From contig NZ_PEIG01000016.1 in the NCBI RefSeq assembly GCF_002749975.1, positions 1 to 64,000 on the forward strand: DNA of 64,000 nt, in the 5' to 3' direction. Below are positions 18,316 through 27,490 of the stretch, one piece after another. The notes beneath the pieces were generated by a model. It saw nothing but the letters and a program-made list of their open reading frames with translations. It was not told the origin of the DNA and made no database searches. The stretch comes from Gloeocapsopsis sp. IPPAS B-1203 (GTDB taxonomy: Bacteria; Cyanobacteriota; Cyanobacteriia; Cyanobacteriales; Chroococcidiopsidaceae). A program made the position numbers and the translations under genes. Within the stretch, counting starts at the first letter, position 1. Every line of letters starts with the position of its first letter.

Positions 18316-18735
18316 TGCGGGTATTAGTAGATACTAATATTATCTTAGATTTACTTCTAGAAAGAGAACCCTTTGTTAGGGATGCTAAAGCTTTGTTTAG
18401 AGCAATAGAAACTCAATAGTTAGGGGGATATAACAGCGACAACCTTAACAGACATTTTTTACATAGTAAGAAAACAAAGAAGTAGAGAAATCGCAAAACA
18501 AGCAATATTCAGAATTTTGACAGCGATGCAAGTTTGTAGCGTCGATCGAAGTATCTTAGAAACTGCCACATCATCCCAGAAGATACCTGATTTTGAGGAT
18601 GCAATTCAGCTAGCTTGTGCAACATCAGAGAATCTAGATGTTATCATCACTCGTGATACTTAAGATTTTGCTGGCAGTAATTTACCAATTTTATCAGCAG
18701 GAACACTCCTAGTACGTTTGTCTTCGCTACAGTAA
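18315..18735 (+). pseudogene. PIN-domain toxin (VapC-like), broken
   Basis: It starts MRVLVDTNIILDLLLEREPF, the classical PIN opening with the first catalytic Asp. It is then cut by TAG at 18417-18419, a frame change between 18420 and 18430, and a second stop TAA at 18661-18663. Read through these lesions it continues ITATTLTDIFYIVRKQRS, PDFEDAIQLACATSENLDVI, ITRDT and DFAGSNLPILSAGTLL, covering the remaining PIN acidic residues up to the usual C-terminus. PIN toxins are Mg-dependent RNases. Three separate lesions make a sequencing artefact unlikely. Confidence 0.88.
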
Positions 18736-18764
18736 CGATTGGAGCATACGAGAGATTTTATTGC

Positions 18765-19412
18765 ATGAGTCAAATTGTCTGGATTGCACGACACGGAAAC
18801 CGCATTGACTTTGTTAACCCAGAGTGGTTTAATACTGCCGAAAGACGCTTCGACCCGCCGCTTTCGGATGATGGAGTGGTACAGGCTTATCAATTAGGAC
18901 AACGCTTGAAATCGGAAAACATTGCCCATATCTTTGCTTCTCCATTCTTGCGTACAGTGCAAACAGCAAACCAAATCGCTGAAGCTTTAGATTTACCAAT
19001 CAAATTAGAAGCGGGTTTGAGTGAATGGTTAAATCCGGCTTGGTTTCCAGAAATGCCTGAAAAATTGTCAATTGAGGCATTAACTGAACTCTATCCGCGA
19101 ATTGATCTGAGTTATACTTCGCGCATTATCCCAGAATATCCTGAAACTCACGCCGAAATGCTAGTACGTGCAGGGAAAACCACAACAATTCTTGCTGATG
19201 AGTTCTTTTCAGAAGATATTCTATTAGTAGGACATGGTGCATCTGTGTTAGGTGGTGCTGTGGGGCTTGTTGGTGCAAGTGCAAAAGATCAAGTAAAAGC
19301 ATCTTTGTGCAGTCTAGTCAAAGTTGTACGTCAAGATCCAGACTGGTTACTAGAATTAGCAGGAGATACATCTCATTTAAGCAAAGTTGAAGAAGTCATT
19401 CGGTTTAACTAG
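18765..19412 (+). CDS. Histidine phosphatase family protein
   Basis: 215 residues of the phosphoglycerate-mutase-like superfamily. The catalytic RHG lies in IWIARHGNRIDF near the N-terminus. The second half shows FASPFLRTVQTANQIAEAL and the late catalytic His in LLVGHGASVLGG. The N-R-I-D-F after RHG is typical of the UBASH3/Sts-like phosphatase branch rather than glycolytic mutase. The substrate is unknown. It follows the toxin relic by 30 bp with an unrelated function. Confidence 0.88.
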   Translation: MSQIVWIARHGNRIDFVNPEWFNTAERRFDPPLSDDGVVQAYQLGQRLKSENIAHIFASPFLRTVQTANQIAEALDLPIKLEAGLSEWLNPAWFPEMPEKLSIEALTELYPRIDLSYTSRIIPEYPETHAEMLVRAGKTTTILADEFFSEDILLVGHGASVLGGAVGLVGASAKDQVKASLCSLVKVVRQDPDWLLELAGDTSHLSKVEEVIRFN

Positions 19413-19507
19413 GAGCAAGGAGCGAGGGGCTAGGGGGTAAGATAAACCTTTTTTTGAGCTACTCTAGAATCCCTTGCTGTTTATTGAGAATGAGCGAAGG
19501 GTATCTT

Positions 19508-20545
19508 ATGAGATTAATATTAGCAGGCGATATTGGTGGAACTAAAACGATTTTGCGCTTAGTGCAGCAGCCAGAAATAGGCGAGATCCAAACGCTGTAT
19601 GAAGAACGCTACAGTAGCCGCAATTATACAGATTTAGTACCAATTGTCCGGCAGTTTCTCGCTACTGCAGCAGAGAAAACTGGTAAAGATACAACGCCAC
19701 AAAAAGCGTGTTTTGCGATCGCAGGTCCCGTCGTCAACAATACTGTAAAACTGACGAATCTGGCGTGGTTTCTCGATTCACAACGTCTAGAACAAGAATT
19801 AAAAATTGCACCAATTTCGTTAATTAATGATTTTGCCGCAGTTAGCTATGGTGTTTTAGGCTTAAAGGAAGAAGATATATATACCCTGCAAGTGGGTAAA
19901 CCGCAATTATTAGCCCCAGTTGCAGTCCTTGGCGCAGGGACTGGGTTAGGACAAGGATTTTTGATCAAAAAAGGAGAAGAGTTTGATGTATTCGCTTCAG
20001 AAGGCGGACACGCAGATTTTGCACCGCGATCTGAGTTAGAATTTTTGCTCTTGAAGTATCTGCTTGATAAGCATGATATTCAAAGAGTTTCGGTTGAAAG
20101 GGTTGTTTCAGGTTTAGGTATTATTGCAATCTATCAGTTTTTACGCGATCGCTCTTATGCTACAGAATCCCCTGAGATTGCTCAAATCGTGAGTACCTGG
20201 GAAAAACAAGCAGGAAGTGAAAAAAGTGTCGATCCGGCGGCGGCGATTTCAACGGCTGCATTAGAAGGGCGCGATCGCCTCAGCGAACAAACTTTACGAA
20301 TGTTTGTTGAAGCCTACGGTGCAGAAGCTGGGAATCTTGCCTTAAAACTTCTGCCTTACAATGGGCTTTATGTAGCAGGTGGAATTGCGCCTAAAATCCT
20401 TCCACTCATTCAAGAAGGCAACTTTCTTCATGCTTTTACAAGTAAAGGGCGGATGCGTTCAATTTTAGAAGATGTACCAGTCTATATTGTGCTCAACCCG
20501 CAAGTTGGATTAATTGGCGCGGCTTTGTATGCAGCTAAATTGTAA
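19508..20545 (+). CDS. glk: Glucokinase
   Basis: 345 residues from the ATG at 19508. A TTG at 19454 and an ATG at 19490 are in frame, but the family starts right at RLILAGDIGGTKTIL, so 19508 is preferred. The phosphate-1 motif is LAGDIGGTKT. KLTNLAWFLD, SLINDFAAVSYG and VLGAGTGLGQGF (with the catalytic Asp in INDF) are those of the E. coli Glk family (PF02685), not the ROK repressor branch. It phosphorylates glucose with ATP for entry into glycolysis and the oxidative pentose phosphate path. No sugar gene operon is adjacent, but two sugar-binding lipoproteins follow. Confidence 0.95.
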   Translation: MRLILAGDIGGTKTILRLVQQPEIGEIQTLYEERYSSRNYTDLVPIVRQFLATAAEKTGKDTTPQKACFAIAGPVVNNTVKLTNLAWFLDSQRLEQELKIAPISLINDFAAVSYGVLGLKEEDIYTLQVGKPQLLAPVAVLGAGTGLGQGFLIKKGEEFDVFASEGGHADFAPRSELEFLLLKYLLDKHDIQRVSVERVVSGLGIIAIYQFLRDRSYATESPEIAQIVSTWEKQAGSEKSVDPAAAISTAALEGRDRLSEQTLRMFVEAYGAEAGNLALKLLPYNGLYVAGGIAPKILPLIQEGNFLHAFTSKGRMRSILEDVPVYIVLNPQVGLIGAALYAAKL

Positions 20546-20551
20546 ACAAGA

Positions 20552-21904
20552 TTACTGAAAAATTAAGTTTAATCGCTGCTGGGCGGCTTGTAGGGATTCA
20601 GTAGGTGAACTCTTGCGTAGTAACACAGCTTCTAGCGCCCGACCAATATTTTCTGAGACGCGACTGTATCCAGGAAAAATGGGACGCGATCGCCCATACT
20701 GTGCTTGATCTAGAAAGACTTGCACCGCTGGCTGTTCTGTCGCAAACGCTTTGTATTGCTCATTTTCTCGCGCTTTGAGATTCACGGGTAAGTAACCTGT
20801 ACCAATCGCCCATTGAGTTTGAAATTGTTCGCTTAAGACAAATTCGGTAAACTGAAGTGCGGCTTGTTCGCGTTGTGGTGTGGATTTGAATACAAATAAA
20901 TTTTCGCCCCCAATTCCAGTAGCGCGACGCTGATCAACTGGAAGAGGAAACACGCCAAAATCGACACCAGTACTTGTGAGTTGTCCCAGTGTCCAAGGTC
21001 CTGTCAGCTGCATTGCGACTCTACCAGCCAGAAAATCATCAATTTCAAAACCGCGTTCGGGTAACGACAACACGGCGGAACCATCAGCGATGAGATTTTG
21101 CCAGAATTGTAACGCAGCGATCGCACCTTGATTATTAGCTAAATCGACGGCTGCGGCTTGTTGAGTATCCGCGACTAACTCGCCACCTGCACTCCACATA
21201 AACGGTAGCCACAAAAATACCGCAAATTCGCCTTTACCTAAAGGTAAAAATATCCCGTGTTGATCGATCCGCTTGTCACCATCGGTATCGCGAGTTAACT
21301 GACGCGCAATTTGGCGCAATTCTTCCCAAGTTTTGGGTAATGTTGTAATTCCCGCAGCTTGAAATAAACCAGGACGATAAAATACTCCTGTATTATTTGT
21401 CCCAAAAGGAACTGACCAAATGTGTCCTTGATACTCCATTGATTCAAATAATGCTGGATCGAGTTGATTTTTGACGGGTAATGCTGTTAGCCACTCTTCG
21501 AGAGGGCGAATCGCATCAAGTTCTACAAGTTGACCTGTTAATGTGGCGTTGAACCATAATAAATCTGGTGGTGCATTGCCGACTACTGCTGCCAAAATTT
21601 TGGGTAATTGCTGTTCGGCTTGTCCAATGTAAAGTGATTCTACTTGAATATTTGGATGTTCTTGATTAAATTGATCGACTAATTTTTGTAGCACGTCTCG
21701 ATTGGATGGCGGATTAACACCATGCCAAAATGTTATTCTAGTGATACTGGTTGCTTGTGTATTTGATATCGGTTGACATCCCAGTAATGATAACGTCAAT
21801 ACAATGATTAGAGTTAGGATGAACGCTATTTGAGAAAAGTGTTTAAATACATTTTGATTTTTTTGTATCATCATTTTTTGAGGACAAAACGTTAGTATAG
21901 TCAT
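20552..21904 (-). CDS. Sugar ABC transporter substrate-binding lipoprotein
   Basis: 450 residues. The N-terminus has a hydrophobic signal and the lipobox L-L-G-C before QPISNTQA, so it is a membrane-anchored lipoprotein. ITFWHGVNPPSNRDVLQKLVDQFNQEHPNI and the later PKTWEELRQIARQLT are standard for the family 1 (maltose/glycerol-3-phosphate type) binding proteins. ATGs at 21874 and 21871 would give a more compact signal peptide and may be the true start. It converges with glk with six bases between. No permease or ATPase is nearby, so it must use components encoded elsewhere. Confidence 0.92.
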   Translation of the reverse strand: MTILTFCPQKMMIQKNQNVFKHFSQIAFILTLIIVLTLSLLGCQPISNTQATSITRITFWHGVNPPSNRDVLQKLVDQFNQEHPNIQVESLYIGQAEQQLPKILAAVVGNAPPDLLWFNATLTGQLVELDAIRPLEEWLTALPVKNQLDPALFESMEYQGHIWSVPFGTNNTGVFYRPGLFQAAGITTLPKTWEELRQIARQLTRDTDGDKRIDQHGIFLPLGKGEFAVFLWLPFMWSAGGELVADTQQAAAVDLANNQGAIAALQFWQNLIADGSAVLSLPERGFEIDDFLAGRVAMQLTGPWTLGQLTSTGVDFGVFPLPVDQRRATGIGGENLFVFKSTPQREQAALQFTEFVLSEQFQTQWAIGTGYLPVNLKARENEQYKAFATEQPAVQVFLDQAQYGRSRPIFPGYSRVSENIGRALEAVLLRKSSPTESLQAAQQRLNLIFQ

Positions 21905-22088
21905 TGTATTGGAAGTTTAAGACTTTTTTAAAACGAACTACAGAAAAGGACACTTTCGTGCGGAAATTTTCTCCGTTGTAGAATCCTACGTTAGAGTTTC
22001 CGTAGTATAGAAAACACGGAAAAAAGAGAGTAACAGGAATTTTAAAAACCAAGAAAGTTACTATTTATCCTAAGGTCAATATTGCTTC

Positions 22089-23348
22089 ATGTTTAAAAGG
22101 TTTTGGTCATTTGTTTTTCTTTTCATCTGCGGAATCATTATATTTACTGGGTGTATTGCAAGGCAAGATAGCAACAATAAGTTTGTTACTGTAACTCTTA
22201 GTGGATGGAGTAATTTACAAGAGAAACAGCTTTTACAACAAGTATTAAATGAGTTTGAATCTTTGCATCCTCAGATTAAGGTTAAATATGATGCGATCGC
22301 TGATGAATATATGGATGTATTGAAAACTCGTTTGATTGGCGATACTGCAGCAGATGTTTTTTATCTTGATGCTTTAGAAGCACCTGGACTTATTGAACCT
22401 GGTGTATTAGAACCATTAGATAGTTATGTGAAACCGGAATTTGATATTGCCGACTTTCAACCTTCACTTCTTGCTGCTTTTCAACAAAATGGCAAAACTT
22501 ATGGCTTTCCTAAAGACTTTTCTACACTTGTTTTGTTTTACAATAAGCAAGCCTTTGCTGAAGCTGGTTTATCACAACCACCGCAAACTTGGAAAGAATT
22601 GAGAGAGTATGCTAAAAAACTAACTGTCGATCGCAATAACAATGCTGGAATTGACCGCTATGGTTTCGGAATTACGCCAGAACTAGCACGACAGTATTTT
22701 GTCATTAAAGCTTTTGGTGGTCAGTTAACTAATACGTCAGAACAGGCTGTATTTGCTTCACCAGAAAGTTTACAAGGTTTACAATTAATCGTCGATCAGT
22801 ATCGACAAGATCAATCATCTGCTCAACCTTCTGATGCTGGTACAACGTCAGGAGGCGAAATATTTGGTCAAGGTAAAGCTGCAATGGTTATTGAAGGACC
22901 GTGGTTGATTCCTTATTTAGATGACACGTTTCCAGAGCTTGAATATGCAACAGCAGAGGTACCAACAATTGCTGGAAGAAAAGGCACGATGGCTTATACT
23001 GTTGCTTATGTAATGAATAAGAAATCACAGCATAAACAAGAAGCATGGCAATTACTGGCTTATTTAACAGGAAAAGAGGGAATGAAAGCTTGGACAAGTA
23101 CAGGAGTTGCATTACCAACTCGTAAATCTGTTACGCAAGAACTTGGTTACGATCGCAAGCCATTATATGCACCGTTTATTGCAGGTGCAAACTATGCAAC
23201 TGTATGGCAAGCTGGTAAAAATTTACCAACGATTTTGAATAATTTTAACAATCAATTTATTAGTGCAATGTTAGGCGAACAAACCCTCGCAGTTGCTATG
23301 CAACAAGCTCAAGATACTGCAAATCGAGAAATTGAATTGATGCAGTAG
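22089..23348 (+). CDS. Sugar ABC transporter substrate-binding lipoprotein
   Basis: 419 residues with signal sequence and lipobox F-T-G-C near residue 20. The family 1 solute-binding fold is shown by TVTLSGWSNLQEKQLLQQVL, YGFPKDFSTLVLFYNKQAF, PQTWKELREYAKKLT and GKAAMVIEGPWLIPYL. It is transcribed divergently from the binding protein at 20552-21904 across 184 bp, and the two are distant paralogues. Without permease genes nearby the ligand is open; glucosylglycerol, trehalose or maltodextrins are possible from family knowledge only. Confidence 0.92.
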   Translation: MFKRFWSFVFLFICGIIIFTGCIARQDSNNKFVTVTLSGWSNLQEKQLLQQVLNEFESLHPQIKVKYDAIADEYMDVLKTRLIGDTAADVFYLDALEAPGLIEPGVLEPLDSYVKPEFDIADFQPSLLAAFQQNGKTYGFPKDFSTLVLFYNKQAFAEAGLSQPPQTWKELREYAKKLTVDRNNNAGIDRYGFGITPELARQYFVIKAFGGQLTNTSEQAVFASPESLQGLQLIVDQYRQDQSSAQPSDAGTTSGGEIFGQGKAAMVIEGPWLIPYLDDTFPELEYATAEVPTIAGRKGTMAYTVAYVMNKKSQHKQEAWQLLAYLTGKEGMKAWTSTGVALPTRKSVTQELGYDRKPLYAPFIAGANYATVWQAGKNLPTILNNFNNQFISAMLGEQTLAVAMQQAQDTANREIELMQ

Positions 23349-23569
23349 ATTAGAAGATATTTCAATTACAAGTTTCATATTATTATAACAAAATAGGTAA
23401 AATTTTATGTACATTTATAGCATTTTTTAATAATACCTATTACCAAACTCAGTTGCATTTCCTGACGACAATAATGTTTCTCAAAATATAAAATTTCCAA
23501 TGGGTATTTTTATCATTGGCTCAACGATAAGCTAGGATCTATATCTATCCTCATGTGCGTTGATCACTC

Positions 23570-23959
23570 ATGAATCGTTCTCATCGATTAGCAGAAGATA
23601 AATTGCCTATCACCAGGGAGGAACATTCCCATAGCCACGACAATCATAGCGTAGGCGATCGCCTTGGGGATTCGTCAGTGCATCCCCACGTCCACAGCGA
23701 GGAATCACTCAGAAGCATTGTGAATCGCTTGTCACGTATTGAAGGACACATTCGTGGTGTTAAAACCATGGTGCAGGAAAGTCGCCCGTGTCCAGAGGTA
23801 CTAGTACAAATCGCTGCAGTACGGGGTGCCTTAGATCGAGTCGCCAGAATGATTTTAGACGCACATCTTAGTGAGTGTATTACAAGAGCTGCTCAAGAAG
23901 GAAACATCGAAGTAGAAATGGCAGAGTTAAAAGCTGCCTTAGATAGATTTTTGCCCTAA
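23570..23959 (+). CDS. CsoR/RcnR-family metal-sensing repressor (InrS-like)
   Basis: 129 residues. The core (residues 45-129) is the all-helical DUF156 fold with NRLSRIEGHIRGVKTMV and the metal-site residues C74 (in SRPCPE), H99 and C103 (in DAHLSEC). The preceding 45 residues are rich in His (EEHSHSHDNHS, HPHVHSEE), as in the Synechocystis nickel sensor InrS. Family members bind operator DNA as tetramers in the apo state and let go upon binding Ni(II), Co(II) or Cu(I). Nickel is the best guess. No efflux gene is adjacent, so the target is not evident. Confidence 0.88.
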   Translation: MNRSHRLAEDKLPITREEHSHSHDNHSVGDRLGDSSVHPHVHSEESLRSIVNRLSRIEGHIRGVKTMVQESRPCPEVLVQIAAVRGALDRVARMILDAHLSECITRAAQEGNIEVEMAELKAALDRFLP

Positions 23960-24045
23960 TCAAAATTAAACTCAAAAGCAGCTGCCAGTTAACAAGGAGT
24001 AGTGTTAGAGTTTCTGGAAATCAGGCGTGACTTCCGAAAACAATT

Positions 24046-26232
24046 ATGTTGCAGCGTTGGAAAAACCGAGTCCCTTTGGCTGCTGGTGCAGGATTATGTA
24101 CCATGCTTGTTGGGGTAGCACTATTAGCCGCGAATAGTGATTGGTTGCAGTTGCCACAAGACAATGCACTGCAAATGAGTTTAGATCATCCAAAATCGTC
24201 GGTTCTTCCATTAGTGTCACTGTCACCTGCAGCACGAATGGTACAACTAAATGCGATCGCACAGTTACCGCCATCTCAAGATCGCGATCGCGCCCGCTAT
24301 GTGTTAGCAAGTGACTATCTGCAAAATCAGCAAGCTGAAAGTGCCTTGCAACTACTCGATGGGTTGGAACAAAGTTATTCTGTATTAGCCGCACCGATCA
24401 TTTACAAACGCGCACAAGCTTACGAAGTTCTCGGTAACACGGCAAACGCACAAGCAACATATCAAGAATTACTGCAGCGATTTCCCTCGCATCCGGTTAC
24501 AGTCGAAGCATTGTATATCTTGGGAAAAACAACACCGCAATATTGGCAAAGGGCGATCGCGCAATTTCCCTCACATCCCCGCACGATTGAAATCACGCGT
24601 TCATTACTGCAACAAAATCCAAATCAACCGCAGTTAATGCTGCTACTGGCAAAACACGCTTACGAACAGCCAGGAGTTGTTTCAGTGTTAGATCAACTCA
24701 TAAATAAATACTCAGGACAATTACAGCCGCAAGATTGGGAAGCGATCGCCAGTGCCTATTGGGAAAACCAAGTTTACTCGAAAGCAGCAACAGCTTATCG
24801 ACAAGCACCGCGTACAGCGTTGAATGTCTATCGCATTGGTCGAAGTCTTCAACTGAGTAACAAACGTACTGAGGCGATCGCTGCTTATCAACAACTGCTG
24901 CGCGAGTTTTCGACTGCGCCAGAAAGTAGTACAGCTTTATTAAATTTGGTACAAATTACCCAAGATACAAAAGAAGCTTTACTATATGTCGATCAGATTG
25001 TCAAGCAATTTCCTCAACAAGCAGGGGCAGCTTTAGCTCAAAAAGCGACGATTCTCGACAACTTAGGCAATAAAACATCTGCTGCGCAAACGCGACAACT
25101 ATTGTTAGAAAAATATGGTAGTTCAGATGCTGCTGTTGAGTACCGCTGGAAAATTGCACTGCAAAAAGCTGCAAATAAAGATTACCAAGGAGCATGGCAA
25201 TGGGCGCAACCGATTCCTGCAAGTAACCCAAAAAATATTTTGGCTCCTCGTGCTGGATTTTGGATCGGTAAATGGGCGCTGCAATTAGAAAGACAACAAG
25301 AAGCGAAAGCTGCGTTTGAATATGTATTAAGTCAATTTCCCCAATCGTATTATGCTTGGCGATCGGCAACCATGCTGGGGTTAGAAGTTGGTAACTTTAA
25401 CACTGTCCGCCAACTCAATTTTGAGATTACACCACCACAACGTGCTGTGCTTCCAGCCGGATCGGATACCTTAAAAGAACTCTATCAATTAGGGCAAGAT
25501 ACTGATGCTTGGGCGTTGTGGCGCACGGAATTTCAGAACGATCGCCAACCCACTGTATCTGAACAATTTACTGATGGATTGCTGCGAACTGCGATTGGTC
25601 AACATTTGAAAGGAATCAATTTGGTTTCGACTTTAGAAGATCGCGAATTGCCTCAAGATCAAACAGAGTATCAAGTACTGCGACAAGAGTTAACTTATTG
25701 GCAAGCACGTTATCCATTTCCCTTCTTTGAGGAAATTACAACTTGGTCGCAAAAGCGTCAACTCAATCCATTCTTGGTGACAGCACTCATTCGCCAAGAG
25801 TCGCGTTTTGAGCCAAAAATTCGTTCTGTTGCGGGTGCTGTAGGTTTAATGCAAGTGATGCCGACTACAGGAGAATGGATTGCGCAGAAGATTGATTTGA
25901 AGGAGTACAACAAAGAAAATCCCCAAGACAATATGCGCTTGGGTACGTGGTATTTAGATCACACACACGAACAATATGACAATAATTCAATGTTGGCGAT
26001 CGCCAGTTACAACGCCGGTCCAGGAAATGTTTCTAAATGGTTAAGAACTCTAAATACCAGAGATCCTGATGAATTTGTTGAAGCTATTCCTTTTGAAGAA
26101 ACTCGAGGCTACGTTAGACAGGTATTTGGTAATTACTGGAATTATCTGCGATTATATAATCCAGAAATCTCTCAATTGGTTACAAAATACTCTGCGCGTC
26201 AACAGTCTTCTTTACCGCAACCACCACAATAA
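24046..26232 (+). CDS. Soluble lytic murein transglycosylase
   Basis: 728 residues. An N-terminal signal/anchor (LAAGAGLCTMLVGVALLAA) is followed by about 500 residues of TPR-like helical repeats (for example SALQLLDGLEQSY, YEVLGNTANAQATYQELLQRFPSHP). The C-terminal SLT domain has the catalytic Glu585 in RQESRFEPK, then GAVGLMQVMPTTG and ASYNAGPGNVSKWL. It cleaves the MurNAc-GlcNAc bond of peptidoglycan with 1,6-anhydro product formation. The layout equals E. coli Slt70, with extra helical repeats. Single gene. Confidence 0.93.
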   Translation: MLQRWKNRVPLAAGAGLCTMLVGVALLAANSDWLQLPQDNALQMSLDHPKSSVLPLVSLSPAARMVQLNAIAQLPPSQDRDRARYVLASDYLQNQQAESALQLLDGLEQSYSVLAAPIIYKRAQAYEVLGNTANAQATYQELLQRFPSHPVTVEALYILGKTTPQYWQRAIAQFPSHPRTIEITRSLLQQNPNQPQLMLLLAKHAYEQPGVVSVLDQLINKYSGQLQPQDWEAIASAYWENQVYSKAATAYRQAPRTALNVYRIGRSLQLSNKRTEAIAAYQQLLREFSTAPESSTALLNLVQITQDTKEALLYVDQIVKQFPQQAGAALAQKATILDNLGNKTSAAQTRQLLLEKYGSSDAAVEYRWKIALQKAANKDYQGAWQWAQPIPASNPKNILAPRAGFWIGKWALQLERQQEAKAAFEYVLSQFPQSYYAWRSATMLGLEVGNFNTVRQLNFEITPPQRAVLPAGSDTLKELYQLGQDTDAWALWRTEFQNDRQPTVSEQFTDGLLRTAIGQHLKGINLVSTLEDRELPQDQTEYQVLRQELTYWQARYPFPFFEEITTWSQKRQLNPFLVTALIRQESRFEPKIRSVAGAVGLMQVMPTTGEWIAQKIDLKEYNKENPQDNMRLGTWYLDHTHEQYDNNSMLAIASYNAGPGNVSKWLRTLNTRDPDEFVEAIPFEETRGYVRQVFGNYWNYLRLYNPEISQLVTKYSARQQSSLPQPPQ

Positions 26233-26589
26233 ACTGATTACAGTGATATACTTCCTGTCATCACAGTTTCCCCAGCAGGATAAAAAAGTCTTTGTGATGG
26301 TTCGACAGTAATCGCAACAGCAGAAGAGTCTGACATTGATGGGCATATTTAATTCCAGGACTTACGCAAGATTATGAAAAAACGAACCACATTCCCCGCA
26401 GGGGTTGCCGTTAGCGTAGCGAAGGCGCTAGGCTAGGACACGAAGGAATAGGCGTTTCAGAGAGATTTTGCGTCTATAATTCTTCATTTTGGCTTCAATA
26501 GCGATCCGAAACCAACCTGAAAAAGGATATGGTTAAATTCAATCAAAATTTTGTTATTTTCGATTCCTATCTGCAAAATCAAGCCTTAA
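26233..26589. other. Intergenic stretch with dispersed cyanobacterial repeat
   Basis: No gene is visible. CCGCAGGGGTTGCCGTTAGC with GTAGCGAAGGCGC at about 26398-26430 is a dispersed repeat of the kind common in cyanobacteria, and the preceding GGACTTACGCAAG is often seen near decayed insertion elements. No transposase remnant could be read. Confidence 0.5.
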
Positions 26590-26694
26590 GCTAGAAATCT
26601 AAACTTAATTGACGAGAGCCAAACTGCACTTTATTACTATGGCTGTACATCTGGATGTGGTTCTAGTTGCGGTGGTACTTTAGTTGAAAGTTAG
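26590..26694 (+). pseudogene. C-terminal remnant of arsS-like radical SAM gene
   Basis: The reading frame between TAA at 26587 and TAG at 26692-26694 ends Y-Y-Y-G-C-T-S-G-C-G-S-S-C-G-G-T-L. The Cys-rich GCTxGxGSSCGG end is the hallmark of ArsS, the radical SAM enzyme of arsenosugar synthesis, whose proteins end in HCYGCTAGxGSSCGG. Only about 20 residues are recognisable, and nothing upstream fits the rest of the enzyme. The fragment runs directly into the TIGR04283-type glycosyltransferase, its expected partner gene. Confidence 0.72.
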
Positions 26695-27490
26695 TAATCG
26701 TAGACTTGTGATTTTAACAAAAACACCTCAAAGAATTTCAATTATCATTCCGGTTCTTAATGAGGTGGGAATGATTCAAAAAATACTAACAAGTACCCAA
26801 TCAAGTACCAATGTAGAAGTGATTGTTGTTGATGGTGGTTCTATCGACGGTACGCTTGAGTTCGTTCAGTCGTTGGGTATTCAAGTATTATCAGCCCCTA
26901 AAGGTCGTGCTTGTCAAATGAATATGGGTGCTACCGCAGCAACAGGTGACATTCTGTTATTTTTGCATAGTGATACCCGTTTACCTCCTCATTTTGACAT
27001 GATGATTCGTGCTGCACTAAATCCATTACAGAGTTGTAGAAAAATTCCTATTGCAGGTGCGTTTGCATTACAAATTGATGCACCTTTGAGAAGTCTGCGG
27101 TTAATTGAGCGGGGTGTAAGTTTGCGATCGCACTTTTTACAAATGCCTTATGGCGATCAAGCCATTTTTCTCAAAGCCGAAATTTTTCACCAGTTTGGTG
27201 GCTTTCCAAAGTTACCAATTATGGAAGATTTTGAACTGATACGTCGGTTAAAATGCAGAGGATATATTGCAATTATTCCTGTACCTGTAGTCACCTCAGC
27301 ACGTCGGTGGTTGAAACAAGGAGTTTTGAAAACAACACTGATTAATCAAATTGTGACTCTTGGATATTTACTTGGGATTTCACCTCAAAAACTTGTTTTC
27401 TGGTATTACCATCAATCGCAATTATCTCTACGTCAGTTGTTTAAGTCAGTTCCTAAACTGATATCAAGTATCAATTTTCTCAAACAGTAA
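26684..27490 (+). CDS. TIGR04283-type glycosyltransferase family 2 (arsenosugar-associated)
   Basis: 268 residues. GT-A fold: ISIIIPVLNEVGMIQKIL at the N-terminus, VIVVDGGSIDGTLEF, the long FLHSDTRLPPHFD with the metal-binding acidic residues, and QAIFLKAEIFHQFGGFPKLPIMEDFELIRRLK. This is the pattern of the TIGR04283 family, usually found with ArsS and ArsM in arsenosugar synthesis. The start is uncertain: TTG at 26684, or GTG at 26708 closer to the usual family beginning. The C-terminus has hydrophobic segments that may touch the membrane. The gene is intact although its neighbours are relics. Confidence 0.85.
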   Translation: MKVSNRRLVILTKTPQRISIIIPVLNEVGMIQKILTSTQSSTNVEVIVVDGGSIDGTLEFVQSLGIQVLSAPKGRACQMNMGATAATGDILLFLHSDTRLPPHFDMMIRAALNPLQSCRKIPIAGAFALQIDAPLRSLRLIERGVSLRSHFLQMPYGDQAIFLKAEIFHQFGGFPKLPIMEDFELIRRLKCRGYIAIIPVPVVTSARRWLKQGVLKTTLINQIVTLGYLLGISPQKLVFWYYHQSQLSLRQLFKSVPKLISSINFLKQ

